From NCBI GenBank assembly GCA_964577935.1, contig CAZOAJ010000002.1:1-64000 (forward strand): DNA of 64,000 nt. The letters run 5' to 3'. This document shows positions 7,783-15,385 of this stretch, in pieces (within the stretch, counting starts at the first letter, position 1; each line of letters opens with the position of its first letter). A model generated the notes under the pieces. That model was given only the letters and a program-made list of their open reading frames with translations, searched no databases and was not told where the DNA came from. Source of the DNA: JABDGV01 sp964577935. GTDB lineage: Bacteria; Chlamydiota; Chlamydiia; Chlamydiales; FEN-1388. A program made the position numbers and the translations under genes.

Positions 7783-9149
7783 TACAACGGCCGAATATGG
7801 ATACGAATCACATCAGGAACCGGAACTCTCAAAGGACGTACCGTAAGCATCCAATCGTAGCTTTTAAATCTATTCGCCCCTTTTATGTTGAGTTCTTGTG
7901 GACGATTACCCCGGACGACATGACCGAAAACATCTCCTGATGCTATCGTATATGAAAGTTCAAAACCGTCCCCATGGGCACCTACAGAAATTTTTGATCC
8001 AGGAAGGAGGGTATTAGCCTTCATTTCATCAATCAAAAAAGTGTTTTTAGATCCATAATTCCAAAAGAAAGAAAAGAGCGGTTGACTCTCTTTTTCAAAG
8101 GTGTAGGTATCAGCATAGGGAACCAATTCAAGAAGAATACCCTCTTCGCAATCAATATTCCTGACCGATGCTCTTGGACACGAAAGAACCAAAGAAAAGT
8201 TTTTATAGTATAGAGTAAAAGGCGAAAAGACGCCTACTGCATGTGATGGAGGATTCCATGTAGATATCGACCACATCCAATGAGGTCCTATACGAGATCT
8301 CCAAGTAGCTGATTCGATATCCAGCGCGACTTCCACATCCTGTTTTGGAATAGATGGGACCAGAAGTGATTCCAAATAAAGTCGATCCTTCGAAAGAACG
8401 ATTTCCGTCACTCCATAAAGAGCGATCATCACCCAATCTAAGAGAGATTTAGACTGAATCCCTGAAAATGTATTCACTTGGGGCTCTAAAAGTCGATATT
8501 GAAGAACATTAGGCGCCCAAAGATTCATTATAGCCTTAACATAAGGCTCAAAAATAAAGACATCCTTATGGAAGTGGAAAAGAGCCAGTAAAAATAATCC
8601 TAAATTCTTTTCAGAAATATTCGAAAGATTTTGAAGAATATTAATTACATCTTCATTCAGAACCCGACCGGTCGACAGATTGAAAACGGCTTTTAGAACT
8701 AAAGGAACTTCATCTAAGAATAATAAAATAGCTTGTTCTAACCGAGCTGCAGCTTCTGAAACCAAATGCACTAGCTCCGACCCTAAATTAGTCTCCTCAT
8801 CCTTAAGCATCAGACGGAAGAGAAAATAAATCTCAATTTGTTCAAATCGATCATGAGCAAAAGGATAGTCTGTTAATACAACAGGAAAAAGCTCATGAGA
8901 AGTTCCCTTTTCAATTTGAAAGGCGAGAATCTTCTTAAGATGCGATCTGGCGGCTTGCGCATTTTCAAGTGTACGAGTTTTAAAAAGAGCATAGACATAC
9001 AGAAGATTCTCCCAAACTGGGATCAACGATGTCTCAACAAGCTCTCCGTTTGGATGAGCCTGCAAAAATCCTGTTTCACTAGAAACTTTAGTGCGTGCAT
9101 ATGCAACAATCTGTTCAATATGCTTTCGATATATATCATGAAGAGTCAC
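7782..9149 (-). CDS. Conserved-looking protein of unknown function
   Basis: 455 residues with no signal peptide or membrane segment. The first 230 residues appear mainly helical and rich in Leu, Ala and Glu. Residues from about 240 to the end look like alternating beta strands with many aromatic residues (W-S-I-S-T-W-N-P-P-S-H, F-F-W-N-Y-G-S-K-N), suggesting a C-terminal beta-sandwich. The overall helical-then-beta layout recalls polysaccharide lyase folds, but I see no motif to support that. Start and stop overlap both neighbours (four bases with the SDR gene, one with the lipoprotein gene), so it is translationally coupled in the folB operon. Function not recognised. Confidence 0.6.
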   Translation of the reverse strand: MTLHDIYRKHIEQIVAYARTKVSSETGFLQAHPNGELVETSLIPVWENLLYVYALFKTRTLENAQAARSHLKKILAFQIEKGTSHELFPVVLTDYPFAHDRFEQIEIYFLFRLMLKDEETNLGSELVHLVSEAAARLEQAILLFLDEVPLVLKAVFNLSTGRVLNEDVINILQNLSNISEKNLGLFLLALFHFHKDVFIFEPYVKAIMNLWAPNVLQYRLLEPQVNTFSGIQSKSLLDWVMIALYGVTEIVLSKDRLYLESLLVPSIPKQDVEVALDIESATWRSRIGPHWMWSISTWNPPSHAVGVFSPFTLYYKNFSLVLSCPRASVRNIDCEEGILLELVPYADTYTFEKESQPLFSFFWNYGSKNTFLIDEMKANTLLPGSKISVGAHGDGFELSYTIASGDVFGHVVRGNRPQELNIKGANRFKSYDWMLTVRPLRVPVPDVIRIHIRPL

Positions 9150-9868
9150 AGCAGCCGAAAACCCCCAGCTATCTCAATATTTTGTCCAGTAATATACCGG
9201 TTATCGACTCTTAAGAGGAAATGAAGAACTGAAATAATTTCATCAAATGAAGCGGCCCGCTTCAGAGGAAGAGACGCCCCTTTATCCTCTAAATCTACAG
9301 AATTTTCCATTTTCCCAGGAGAAATCATATTTACTCGAACTTTATCTAGAGCTACTTCTTTTGCAAGTGATCGAGTGAGCATGAGAAGAGCAGCCTTCGA
9401 TGCATGATAGATAGGAGCATGGAGGTCTGCATATAAATAGCCTACACCTGCAGAACCAATATTTATGATCGAGCCTTCATGCTTCTTAATAGAATTCAAT
9501 AACCGCCGAGAAAGATGAATAGGTGCTAAACAATTTGTTTCAAACATCAAGAGTGCTTGTCTTTCATCAGTAATCGAACTAAGACCCCAAAAATAAACCC
9601 CAGCGTTGTTAATAAGCAAAGAGACCCCGCCAGAAAGAGCAAGGCATTCATCACAGAATTGATCTCTTTGACCTATATTCGAGAGATCACATCCTAAAAC
9701 TTTTGCTTGCACACCAATACTTTGGCATATTGATTGGACTTTGGAGGCCTCTTCAAAACTTTTAGAGGCTTGAAGCACAACATTATATCCGAGACGAGCA
9801 CATTCAAAAGCAATCTCTCTGCCAAGACCCTTTGCAGCACCCGTGACAACCGCCCACCCCTTACTCAT
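9146..9868 (-). CDS. SDR-family oxidoreductase, possible pteridine reductase
   Basis: 240 residues, the classical length for a short-chain dehydrogenase. T9-G-A-A-K-G-L-G16 is the nucleotide-binding motif; L-L-I-N-N-A-G stabilises the fold; S...Y-H-A-S-K is the catalytic Tyr-x3-Lys; a late R-V-N-M-I-S-P-G and I-T-G-Q-N-I-E-I-A-G-G complete the family pattern. It overlaps folB by four bases (ATGA), which suggests a role on a pterin substrate similar to FolM-type dihydromonapterin reductase. The Arg typical of pteridine reductases in the TGxxxRxG motif is Gly here, so a FabG-like role is not excluded. Confidence 0.75.
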   Translation of the reverse strand: MSKGWAVVTGAAKGLGREIAFECARLGYNVVLQASKSFEEASKVQSICQSIGVQAKVLGCDLSNIGQRDQFCDECLALSGGVSLLINNAGVYFWGLSSITDERQALLMFETNCLAPIHLSRRLLNSIKKHEGSIINIGSAGVGYLYADLHAPIYHASKAALLMLTRSLAKEVALDKVRVNMISPGKMENSVDLEDKGASLPLKRAASFDEIISVLHFLLRVDNRYITGQNIEIAGGFRLL

Positions 9869-10215
9869 ATTCGCTTTACCTCAGTTTTTGCATATGGAAT
9901 AGCCTTCCCATGTAAAGCTTGAGGCTTTCGTACTTTGAGACTCACCGAATGAATTTGCTGCCATCTACCAAGAATTGCTTGAGAAACAGTTTGCACAAGT
10001 ACTTCTAAAAGCTGAAACTTACCCCTGCAAAGACATTCTTCAATAAAATTTGCTATATCCACATAACTTACGGTCATATCGATATGGTCTTCAATCGAAA
10101 CCATGTTAAGACAGACATGACAATCAATAAGAAGATCTTGAGGAGTTATTCGCTCTTCAAGATTACAACCAATAATGCAACTAATTTTGAGGCTTTCAAG
10201 ACCAATTTCAATCAC
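9865..10215 (-). CDS. folB: Dihydroneopterin aldolase family protein
   Basis: 116 residues, the normal length. FolB converts dihydroneopterin to 6-hydroxymethyl-dihydropterin in folate synthesis; FolX is an epimerase of the same fold. Visible motifs are I15-G-C-N-L-E-E-R with the catalytic-region Glu, Q26-D-L-L-I-D strand, T48-V-S-Y-V-D-I (the usual T-x-D/S-Y-x-x-I), Q68-L-L-E-V-L with the substrate-binding Glu, and V-R-K97-P-Q-A with the catalytic Lys. It overlaps the HAD gene by four bases and the SDR gene by four bases. FolX-type activity is the main alternative. Confidence 0.85.
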   Translation of the reverse strand: MIEIGLESLKISCIIGCNLEERITPQDLLIDCHVCLNMVSIEDHIDMTVSYVDIANFIEECLCRGKFQLLEVLVQTVSQAILGRWQQIHSVSLKVRKPQALHGKAIPYAKTEVKRI

Positions 10216-11075
10216 TCTTTTGCCTCACGTGTGAGTTGTTTAACAAACTGCACAAGACTTTTCCTTGAAATAACCTGTTCTGCAAACTGAACGAGCTCAG
10301 GGGGAGATCCTTCTATAGCAAAAGCACGATCAGCTTTCTGAAACATGGGTATATCATTGTGATCATCTCCAAATGCAAGAAGTGGGCGATGACGGGTGAG
10401 CATCTCGACCGCATACCCCTTATTGACTCCTTGGGCTGTGATCTGAGCTATGTAAACCTCTGAATTAAAAGAATCCTTCATGATAGCGCATGAAAGAGGT
10501 GATCGTTCAAGCTCAGCCTGCAATTTTCGAGCCTCTTCTTCAAACATAAAAAGCCGCAAAGCTAAGATTCTCTTAAGATGGGTGCTTTCGTATGAGATCC
10601 AGTCTTCCTTCTGAATACTCTTTCTTCGTTCAAGGTGACTCAATAATATACTGTCTCTTGAAGCAGGACGAAAAAGAATCTTTGAATCCGTATAAATAAT
10701 TGCAGGACCTGGAGTTGAATGAAGCAGATCTTCAACCAAACTACTCTCCAGATATGCCTTATTGATGCAGCGCCCTTCAGGGAACGAAAATAGTTCCGCT
10801 CCATTAAGAGCGGCTAGTCGAAAAGGGATCTTAAGGTGCTGCAGGAAATGGAGGCTCCATGATGTCGTTCTTCCTGTAACAAATATGAGATCTGCAAAAT
10901 CATTATGCGAATCCACACAGGCCTCTAAAAGACCAGGAACCCATCCACCAGGAACCCAAGTTTCTTGATTCAAACCATGTGACAGCTGTAAATCTTTATC
11001 TGCTTCCTGAGATTGAGTATGCCCATGAGGCACGGATGAAGTTCCATCGATATCAAAAGCAAGTGTGTATCTCAT
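10212..11075 (-). CDS. HAD-superfamily (Cof/sucrose-phosphatase-like) phosphatase
   Basis: About 287 residues if started at the internal ATG at 11075, which has GAGGAG upstream; an in-frame ATG at 11105 would add 10 residues that overlap that ribosome site. Motif I is F-D-I-D-G-T near the start, motif II F-V-T-G-R-T, motif III Lys is in G-V-N-K-G-Y-A-V, and motif IV is F-G-D-D-H-N-D-I-P-M-F. The cap lies between motifs II and III, as in type IIB HADs, which act on sugar phosphates or similar. It opens the five-gene operon. A role in removing phosphate from a folate-pathway intermediate is possible from context, but is only inference. Confidence 0.8.
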   Translation of the reverse strand: MRYTLAFDIDGTSSVPHGHTQSQEADKDLQLSHGLNQETWVPGGWVPGLLEACVDSHNDFADLIFVTGRTTSWSLHFLQHLKIPFRLAALNGAELFSFPEGRCINKAYLESSLVEDLLHSTPGPAIIYTDSKILFRPASRDSILLSHLERRKSIQKEDWISYESTHLKRILALRLFMFEEEARKLQAELERSPLSCAIMKDSFNSEVYIAQITAQGVNKGYAVEMLTRHRPLLAFGDDHNDIPMFQKADRAFAIEGSPPELVQFAEQVISRKSLVQFVKQLTREAKE

Positions 11076-11125
11076 AAATAAAAGATGACTCCTCATCCAT
11101 TGCAATCAACGTATACTATAGTTTA

Positions 11126-11186
11126 TCAACTATTACGAGGCCGTACAAGTTATTCTTGTAGGGCTCCCAACAGTACAAATAGTTGA
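11126..11186 (+). promoter_or_regulatory. Structured leader upstream of the FliO-like gene
   Basis: A 9-base outer stem (TCAACTATT at 11126-11134 with AATAGTTGA at 11178-11186) closes over an inner hairpin at 11137-11166 (GAGGCCGTACAAG / CTTGTAGGGCTC, loop TTATT). Together they form a branched or extended RNA fold ending ten bases before the ATG at 11196, covering the expected ribosome site. It could control translation of the downstream gene. On the minus strand it lies in the leader of the HAD operon. No known riboswitch class is recognised. Confidence 0.4.
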
Positions 11187-11195
11187 GAGATCCCG

Positions 11196-11573
11196 ATGAT
11201 GAATGCAATATTATTTTTTTTAGAAACCTCAGCTGAAACTATTGAATCTACCCTTCAATCGGGAATAGAAGCAGGAACAGACGCCGCTCATACACCTCCT
11301 GAATTCAATCAACTTTTGATTAAAACAATTCTTCTTGTCGGGGCGCTGCTTGCTTTGACATTTACAGCTCTCTGGGTACTTAAACGAATAGGTGGAGGAA
11401 GATTCGAAGTTTCACAAAGAAGCTCCCTTATTCGAGTGATTGAAAGAAAGTCAATTACACCTAAATGTTCTCTGTGGATTGTCGAAATTGAAGAGGAAAG
11501 GTATGTAGTAGCTGAATCGGCGAACAATATTTCAATAACACCGCTAAACAGTAAAGCTGTTGATGTATCATAA
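11196..11573 (+). CDS. FliO-like membrane protein
   Basis: 125 residues. An N-terminal short extracytoplasmic part is followed by one strong membrane segment (about 45-65, L-L-I-K-T-I-L-L-V-G-A-L-L-A-L-T-F-T-A-L). A small cytoplasmic domain follows with the pattern S-S-L-I-R-V-I-E-R-K-S-I-T-P-K-C-S-L-W-I-V-E. This is the layout of FliO, the accessory protein of the flagellar/type III export gate. Chlamydiae lack flagella but keep flagellar-type export components, and the next real gene encodes a type III chaperone, which supports the call. The fit is by length, topology and the 'V.ER..I.PK..L..VE' pattern. Start could be either of two adjacent Met codons. Confidence 0.6.
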   Translation: MMNAILFFLETSAETIESTLQSGIEAGTDAAHTPPEFNQLLIKTILLVGALLALTFTALWVLKRIGGGRFEVSQRSSLIRVIERKSITPKCSLWIVEIEEERYVVAESANNISITPLNSKAVDVS

Positions 11574-11623
11574 AATATCGCAAGCTATAGAAATGTATTG
11601 CATGAACCATTCCTTGAGGATCT

Positions 11624-11815
11624 ATGAATAGAGAGTACTTTTCCAAAAAAAATCACCATAAGAAGAAGTTTCTTGTCTTGATCACTCTCCTGCTCAGCGC
11701 AAATTCCTGCTATAAAATGCCCAATGATCAAGACATAAGTGTCATACCAAATACAAACAATCCAAATCTGACGCACCAAGAACAGACCCCTTGGCTACCG
11801 ACAAGCCCAATGTAG
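11624..11815 (+). CDS. Small possible lipoprotein
   Basis: 63 residues with a basic start (K-K-N-H-H-K-K-K), a hydrophobic run (F-L-V-L-I-T-L-L-L-S) and A-N-S-C, a poor lipobox. GAGGA lies just before the ATG, slightly too close. It sits between the FliO-like and chaperone genes in the same direction with a 50-base gap. No family recognised; it may be a small envelope protein or a spurious frame. Confidence 0.35.
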   Translation: MNREYFSKKNHHKKKFLVLITLLLSANSCYKMPNDQDISVIPNTNNPNLTHQEQTPWLPTSPM

Positions 11816-11927
11816 CCAGCGCTCTTAGTGGAATGCCGGATGTTAAATTTCGATATAAAATTTCGGTTGGCACTAATATCTTTGGTAGAAGTACATTCAG
11901 ATTAAACAACCTAGAGTAGGTAGGACT

Positions 11928-12389
11928 ATGGCACCTCTTTCTGAAAAGACGCTCCAAACTTGCTTTCAAGAACTTGGACTAAGTGCAAATATCGACGAGA
12001 AGTCGAATCAAATTCTTTCTTCAATCAAAATTGAAGATCGTGAATTTCCTGTTTTTTGCAGAACCTTAACAGGGGGTGAGCTTGTTCAGGTGATCTGCTT
12101 CGTTCCCGTCGCGGTCGAAGAAAAGAGCTTCGACGACTTAGCTCGTTTTCTTCACCTCGTGAACAAAGAATTAGATATGCCAGGATTCGGTCTCGATGAA
12201 ACAACAAAAACTGTTTTTTATCGGGTAATCATTCCTACAGTCGGCCAGCAATTTGACACCAATACCTTCAAAGCATTTTTGAAGACTATTGAAAATGTCT
12301 GCTCAACATTTGGAGTGATCATTACTGCGCTAGCAATGAATGCCATGACTCTCGACGAAATTTTTGCTGAAATGCAAAAAAAGAAATAA
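11928..12389 (+). CDS. Type III secretion chaperone, Mcsc (CT260)-like
   Basis: 153 residues, acidic, with the alternating alpha/beta pattern of class I chaperones: a first helix (L4-S-E-K-T-L-Q-T-C-F), strands around 40-80 and a long C-terminal helix. From memory the C. trachomatis chaperone Mcsc (CT260) has the same size and is followed by a DnaQ-type exonuclease and the futalosine genes, exactly the order here. The role would be to hold type III cargo, such as Inc proteins, in the cytoplasm before export. A YbjN-like fold is the alternative. The call rests on gene order more than on motifs. Confidence 0.65.
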   Translation: MAPLSEKTLQTCFQELGLSANIDEKSNQILSSIKIEDREFPVFCRTLTGGELVQVICFVPVAVEEKSFDDLARFLHLVNKELDMPGFGLDETTKTVFYRVIIPTVGQQFDTNTFKAFLKTIENVCSTFGVIITALAMNAMTLDEIFAEMQKKK

Positions 12390-12457
12390 TAAATTCTGCA
12401 GGAAGATAGAATCGGGAAGTATTAGTCCCCAAAATTATCTTTTTTATTTCTTTGATT

Positions 12458-13060
12458 ATGCGCAGATTAATCTATTTCGATACCGAGACAACCGGCACAA
12501 GAACTGACAAAGACAGGATCATAGAGATTGCAGCCTATGATCCTCTTCTCAACAAAACATTTGAATCATTCGTACAGCCTAAAATGGCCATCCCCAAAGA
12601 GTCCACAGCGATCCATGGAATCACAGATGAAATGGTGAAGGATGCTCCTACAATAGATATAGTCCTCAATCAATTTATAGAATTTTGTGCAGGAAGCATC
12701 GCTTTAATTGCTCACAATGCGGAAAATTTCGATGTTCCCGTCCTGATGGCAGAAGCAAACCGAGGTCAAGTAACCCTTCCCTCTGAATGGGTCTATCTTG
12801 ACTCCCTCCGTTGGGCAAGAAAATATAGACGCGACCTCCCACGACATTCACTCCAATATCTTAGACAAAGTTTTGATATTGCACCAAACCAAGCACATAG
12901 AGCTTTAGACGACGTAAAAATTCTTCATGAAGTATTTTCCCTCATGATTGATGATCTTTCCACTGATCAGCTGATCGAACGAATAGGCCCTGTCTCAATA
13001 CGCACTCAAAACAATGTCGCTCAAGATTCAAAAACGAGGCAGCTAGAACTCATCTCATGA
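12458..13060 (+). CDS. dnaQ: DnaQ-family 3'-5' exonuclease (DNA polymerase III epsilon-like)
   Basis: About 200 residues from ATG 12458 (an in-frame TTG lies six bases upstream). ExoI is Y-F-D-T-E-T-T-G, ExoII is A-H-N-A-E-N-F-D, ExoIII is H-R-A-L-D-D-V; the acidic residues Asp-Glu, Asp and Asp plus the His of the DEDDh class are all present. It would proofread DNA or trim nucleic acid ends. The next gene's ATG overlaps its TGA. Chlamydiae have more than one DnaQ paralogue, so this may not be the replisome subunit. Confidence 0.8.
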   Translation: MRRLIYFDTETTGTRTDKDRIIEIAAYDPLLNKTFESFVQPKMAIPKESTAIHGITDEMVKDAPTIDIVLNQFIEFCAGSIALIAHNAENFDVPVLMAEANRGQVTLPSEWVYLDSLRWARKYRRDLPRHSLQYLRQSFDIAPNQAHRALDDVKILHEVFSLMIDDLSTDQLIERIGPVSIRTQNNVAQDSKTRQLELIS

Positions 13061-13920
13061 GTACTCTGATAATCGGATGCGGGTATGTTGGTGAATCATT
13101 AGCCCTCTTAGAAAAGAAGAGATGCTCACGCGTACTCGGAACGACGACAAGAATCGAAAGACAAGAGGAACTTCAAAAGCTTGGCATAGAAACAGTTGTA
13201 TGGAAATCCGGGGATACACAAGGCCTAAAAGACATTTTAAACGAAAAGTTCGACCGGATCTGTATTTCAATTGCTCCGAATAATCCATCTGCTTCCTATA
13301 AGGACGTCTACCTCAAAACCGCGAATGCTCTATTCGATATACTATCTGCTGGCAAACATCTGGGACATCTTATCGTCGTTAGCAGCACATCAGTATATGG
13401 TGACTACGAGGGGGATTGGGTAGATGAGACATCTCAACTTAGACCGAACTCAGAGCAGGATGAAGTACTCATTGCTACAGAAAAGTGTTACCTCTCTCTT
13501 GAAGCACCCGTTACCATAATTCGCTCAGGAGAACTTGTAGGGCCATATCGAAACCCGACAGATAAACTCCGCAAAGGGTTCCATGGGACTCCTCAATCCT
13601 GCACAAATCTTACTCATAGAGATGACCTTGTACTCATGATAACCCACTCCTGGGAGAAAGGCTTGACAGGGATATTCAATCTCTGCAACGACATACATAT
13701 TCCGCGGCAGGAGTACTATCAAGTGCTTGCCGACATAGCAGAAATTGATGCTCTAGTCTGTAATAAGCATAAATGGACATCAAAACGCGCTCCAAGCAAT
13801 AAGAAAGTATCTTCATTGAAGGCTCTTCATCATGGATTCAAGTATATATTTCCACTCTATCCCTTCAAGGAAGGACTCTCCTCTTCCTGTTCAAATCGCG
13901 ATATCTCCTTGTCCAAATGA
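13057..13920 (+). CDS. NAD-dependent epimerase/YeeZ-like SDR protein
   Basis: 287 residues. I5-I-G-C-G-Y-V-G is an extended-SDR nucleotide motif at the extreme N-terminus, and V-S-S-T-S-V-Y-G-D-Y (about 108-117) is the usual active-site strand of the YeeZ-like group. H-R-D-D-L matches the late 'H.DD' motif of the family. The substrate is unknown. It overlaps dnaQ by four bases and the mqnD frame by 89 bases, so the group from dnaQ to mqnB reads as one operon. In the C. trachomatis order I recall, nothing lies between dnaQ and the mqnD homologue, so this would be an extra gene here. Confidence 0.7.
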   Translation: MSTLIIGCGYVGESLALLEKKRCSRVLGTTTRIERQEELQKLGIETVVWKSGDTQGLKDILNEKFDRICISIAPNNPSASYKDVYLKTANALFDILSAGKHLGHLIVVSSTSVYGDYEGDWVDETSQLRPNSEQDEVLIATEKCYLSLEAPVTIIRSGELVGPYRNPTDKLRKGFHGTPQSCTNLTHRDDLVLMITHSWEKGLTGIFNLCNDIHIPRQEYYQVLADIAEIDALVCNKHKWTSKRAPSNKKVSSLKALHHGFKYIFPLYPFKEGLSSSCSNRDISLSK

Positions 13921-14707
13921 CACATTCGGGTTTGGCCCTCTTCTTACAGGGAAGATACCTTCCCAAATTCCATTTAAAGCATCTCTTTATGATATTGAAA
14001 CACTGAACACACTCGCTCAAGAAAACGCATTTGATCTCATTAAAATGTCTTCATGCAATTTCGCCCACGTGCAAGATCACTACACCCTATTGTCTGTTGG
14101 ATCTGCAATAAGCAAAAATTTTGGACCTCTTCTCATTGCAAAAAACAAAGATCTTGATCTCCGTCGAGCTTCTATAGCTATTCCGGGCAAGAACACTACA
14201 GCCTACGCACTTTACCAAATGCTTTACGGAACTCCTTCAAAAACATATCAAGTTCCTTATAATCAAATACTTCAAATGGTCCTAGACGGAATTGTAGATG
14301 CCGGAATCATCATTCATGAAACACGATTTCTTATCCAAAAAACAAATGTTCATATCCTCAAAGACCTCGGAAAAACATTCTATTCGAAATACCATATTCC
14401 CATTCCTCTAGGCGTTATCGGAGTCAATAAACATCTTTCGCAAAAGATGCAGCATTCACTTAATGCTCTCATACGCTCATCGTTTACCTTCGCAAAGCAA
14501 AATCCAAATTGCCTCAAACGCTTCATAAAATTTTTTGCTCAAGAAAAAAAACCATCAATCATTCAAAAGCATATCCAGGCATTCGTCACAAAAGAAACGT
14601 ATAATCTCACAACTTTGGATGTCCACAATCTGCGAGCGTTTTTTTCTATTGGAATAAAATCAGGACTGTTCAATCCAAACTCTCAACATTTTCAAGTCAT
14701 CGAATGA
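13832..14707 (+). CDS. mqnD: 1,4-dihydroxy-6-naphthoate synthase of the futalosine pathway
   Basis: 291 residues from the only ATG in frame. I-S-P-C-P-N-D-T-F-G-F-G-P-L at about 24-37 is the MqnD signature; D-I-E-T-L-N, K-M-S-S, P-G-K-N-T-T-A and the late H-E-T-R-F follow in the family order. MqnD converts cyclic dehypoxanthine futalosine to 1,4-dihydroxy-6-naphthoate for menaquinone. The ATG lies 89 bases inside the preceding gene and adds about 20 residues before the domain. An AAGGAAGGA run at 13864-13872 suggests ribosomes could start nearer 13880, but no ATG, GTG or TTG is in frame there. mqnB follows with a four-base overlap. Confidence 0.85.
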   Translation: MDSSIYFHSIPSRKDSPLPVQIAISPCPNDTFGFGPLLTGKIPSQIPFKASLYDIETLNTLAQENAFDLIKMSSCNFAHVQDHYTLLSVGSAISKNFGPLLIAKNKDLDLRRASIAIPGKNTTAYALYQMLYGTPSKTYQVPYNQILQMVLDGIVDAGIIIHETRFLIQKTNVHILKDLGKTFYSKYHIPIPLGVIGVNKHLSQKMQHSLNALIRSSFTFAKQNPNCLKRFIKFFAQEKKPSIIQKHIQAFVTKETYNLTTLDVHNLRAFFSIGIKSGLFNPNSQHFQVIE

Positions 14708-15297
14708 ATATACTTCTCCTCTTTGCAACCCTTCTTGAAGCAAAACCCACCATTGAACATTTCAAAAAAACAGGTTTACTTGTACAGAAAAGCCCGTTCC
14801 ATTTCAAAAAAAACAACTTAACCATAGCGATATCAGGAATTGGTCCCTACTCAGCCTATAATTGTACGATAGCCCATATCATAGCTCACGACATTATCAT
14901 CCAAGGAGGACTTGCAGGAAGTTTTGATCTAGACCTCCCGATAGGTTCTTGCCGCGAGGTTCAATCCGTCTCGTTTCTTCCTCTATTTCAGAATCAAAAT
15001 TGCCCAGAAGCTCTTCTTTTTCCGAAAATAACACTTCAAAATGATGGGGTTGAACTCTTTACATCCCCCTGTCCAGTTTATGAACAGAAAAGATCAAGCG
15101 GGCTTGTTGATATGGAAGGCTATGCCATAGCACAGGCAGGATCTGCCCATTCAAAACCAGTTCATCTTTTGAAAATCGTCTCGGACCATCCTTCACAGAA
15201 TTCGTCAAGGCTCATTCGAGAGCGAATGCAAGACCTATCGTTGCAGTTGTCTTCGAATATTATAGAACTTGTAACAGCAAAAGGTCTCAGGGACTAA
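14704..15297 (+). CDS. mqnB: Futalosine hydrolase
   Basis: 197 residues with the phosphorylase/MTAN fold. Visible are F7-A-T-L-L-E-A near the start, I-S-G-I-G-P-Y-S-A-Y-N, Q-G-G-L-A-G-S-F, V-D-M-E-G-Y-A-I-A (the purine/ribose-binding M-E-x-Y/G segment) and K-I-V-S-D with the acid Asp. It removes hypoxanthine from futalosine. The C. trachomatis homologue (CT263) has been studied as part of the same pathway. ATGA overlap with mqnD indicates coupled translation. Confidence 0.85.
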   Translation: MNILLLFATLLEAKPTIEHFKKTGLLVQKSPFHFKKNNLTIAISGIGPYSAYNCTIAHIIAHDIIIQGGLAGSFDLDLPIGSCREVQSVSFLPLFQNQNCPEALLFPKITLQNDGVELFTSPCPVYEQKRSSGLVDMEGYAIAQAGSAHSKPVHLLKIVSDHPSQNSSRLIRERMQDLSLQLSSNIIELVTAKGLRD

Positions 15298-15385
15298 TTT
15301 TTCTTGAAAAAGTATATTTACGTAGACAAAACATCAAAAAAATTGCTATTCATGCTGATTCAAAGAACATCTGTGAGGAATATAA

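Noticed and set aside
13832..14707. Assignment as MqnA (chorismate dehydratase)
   Set aside because: The S-P-C-P-N-D-T-F motif and downstream residues belong to MqnD; MqnA lacks this motif.
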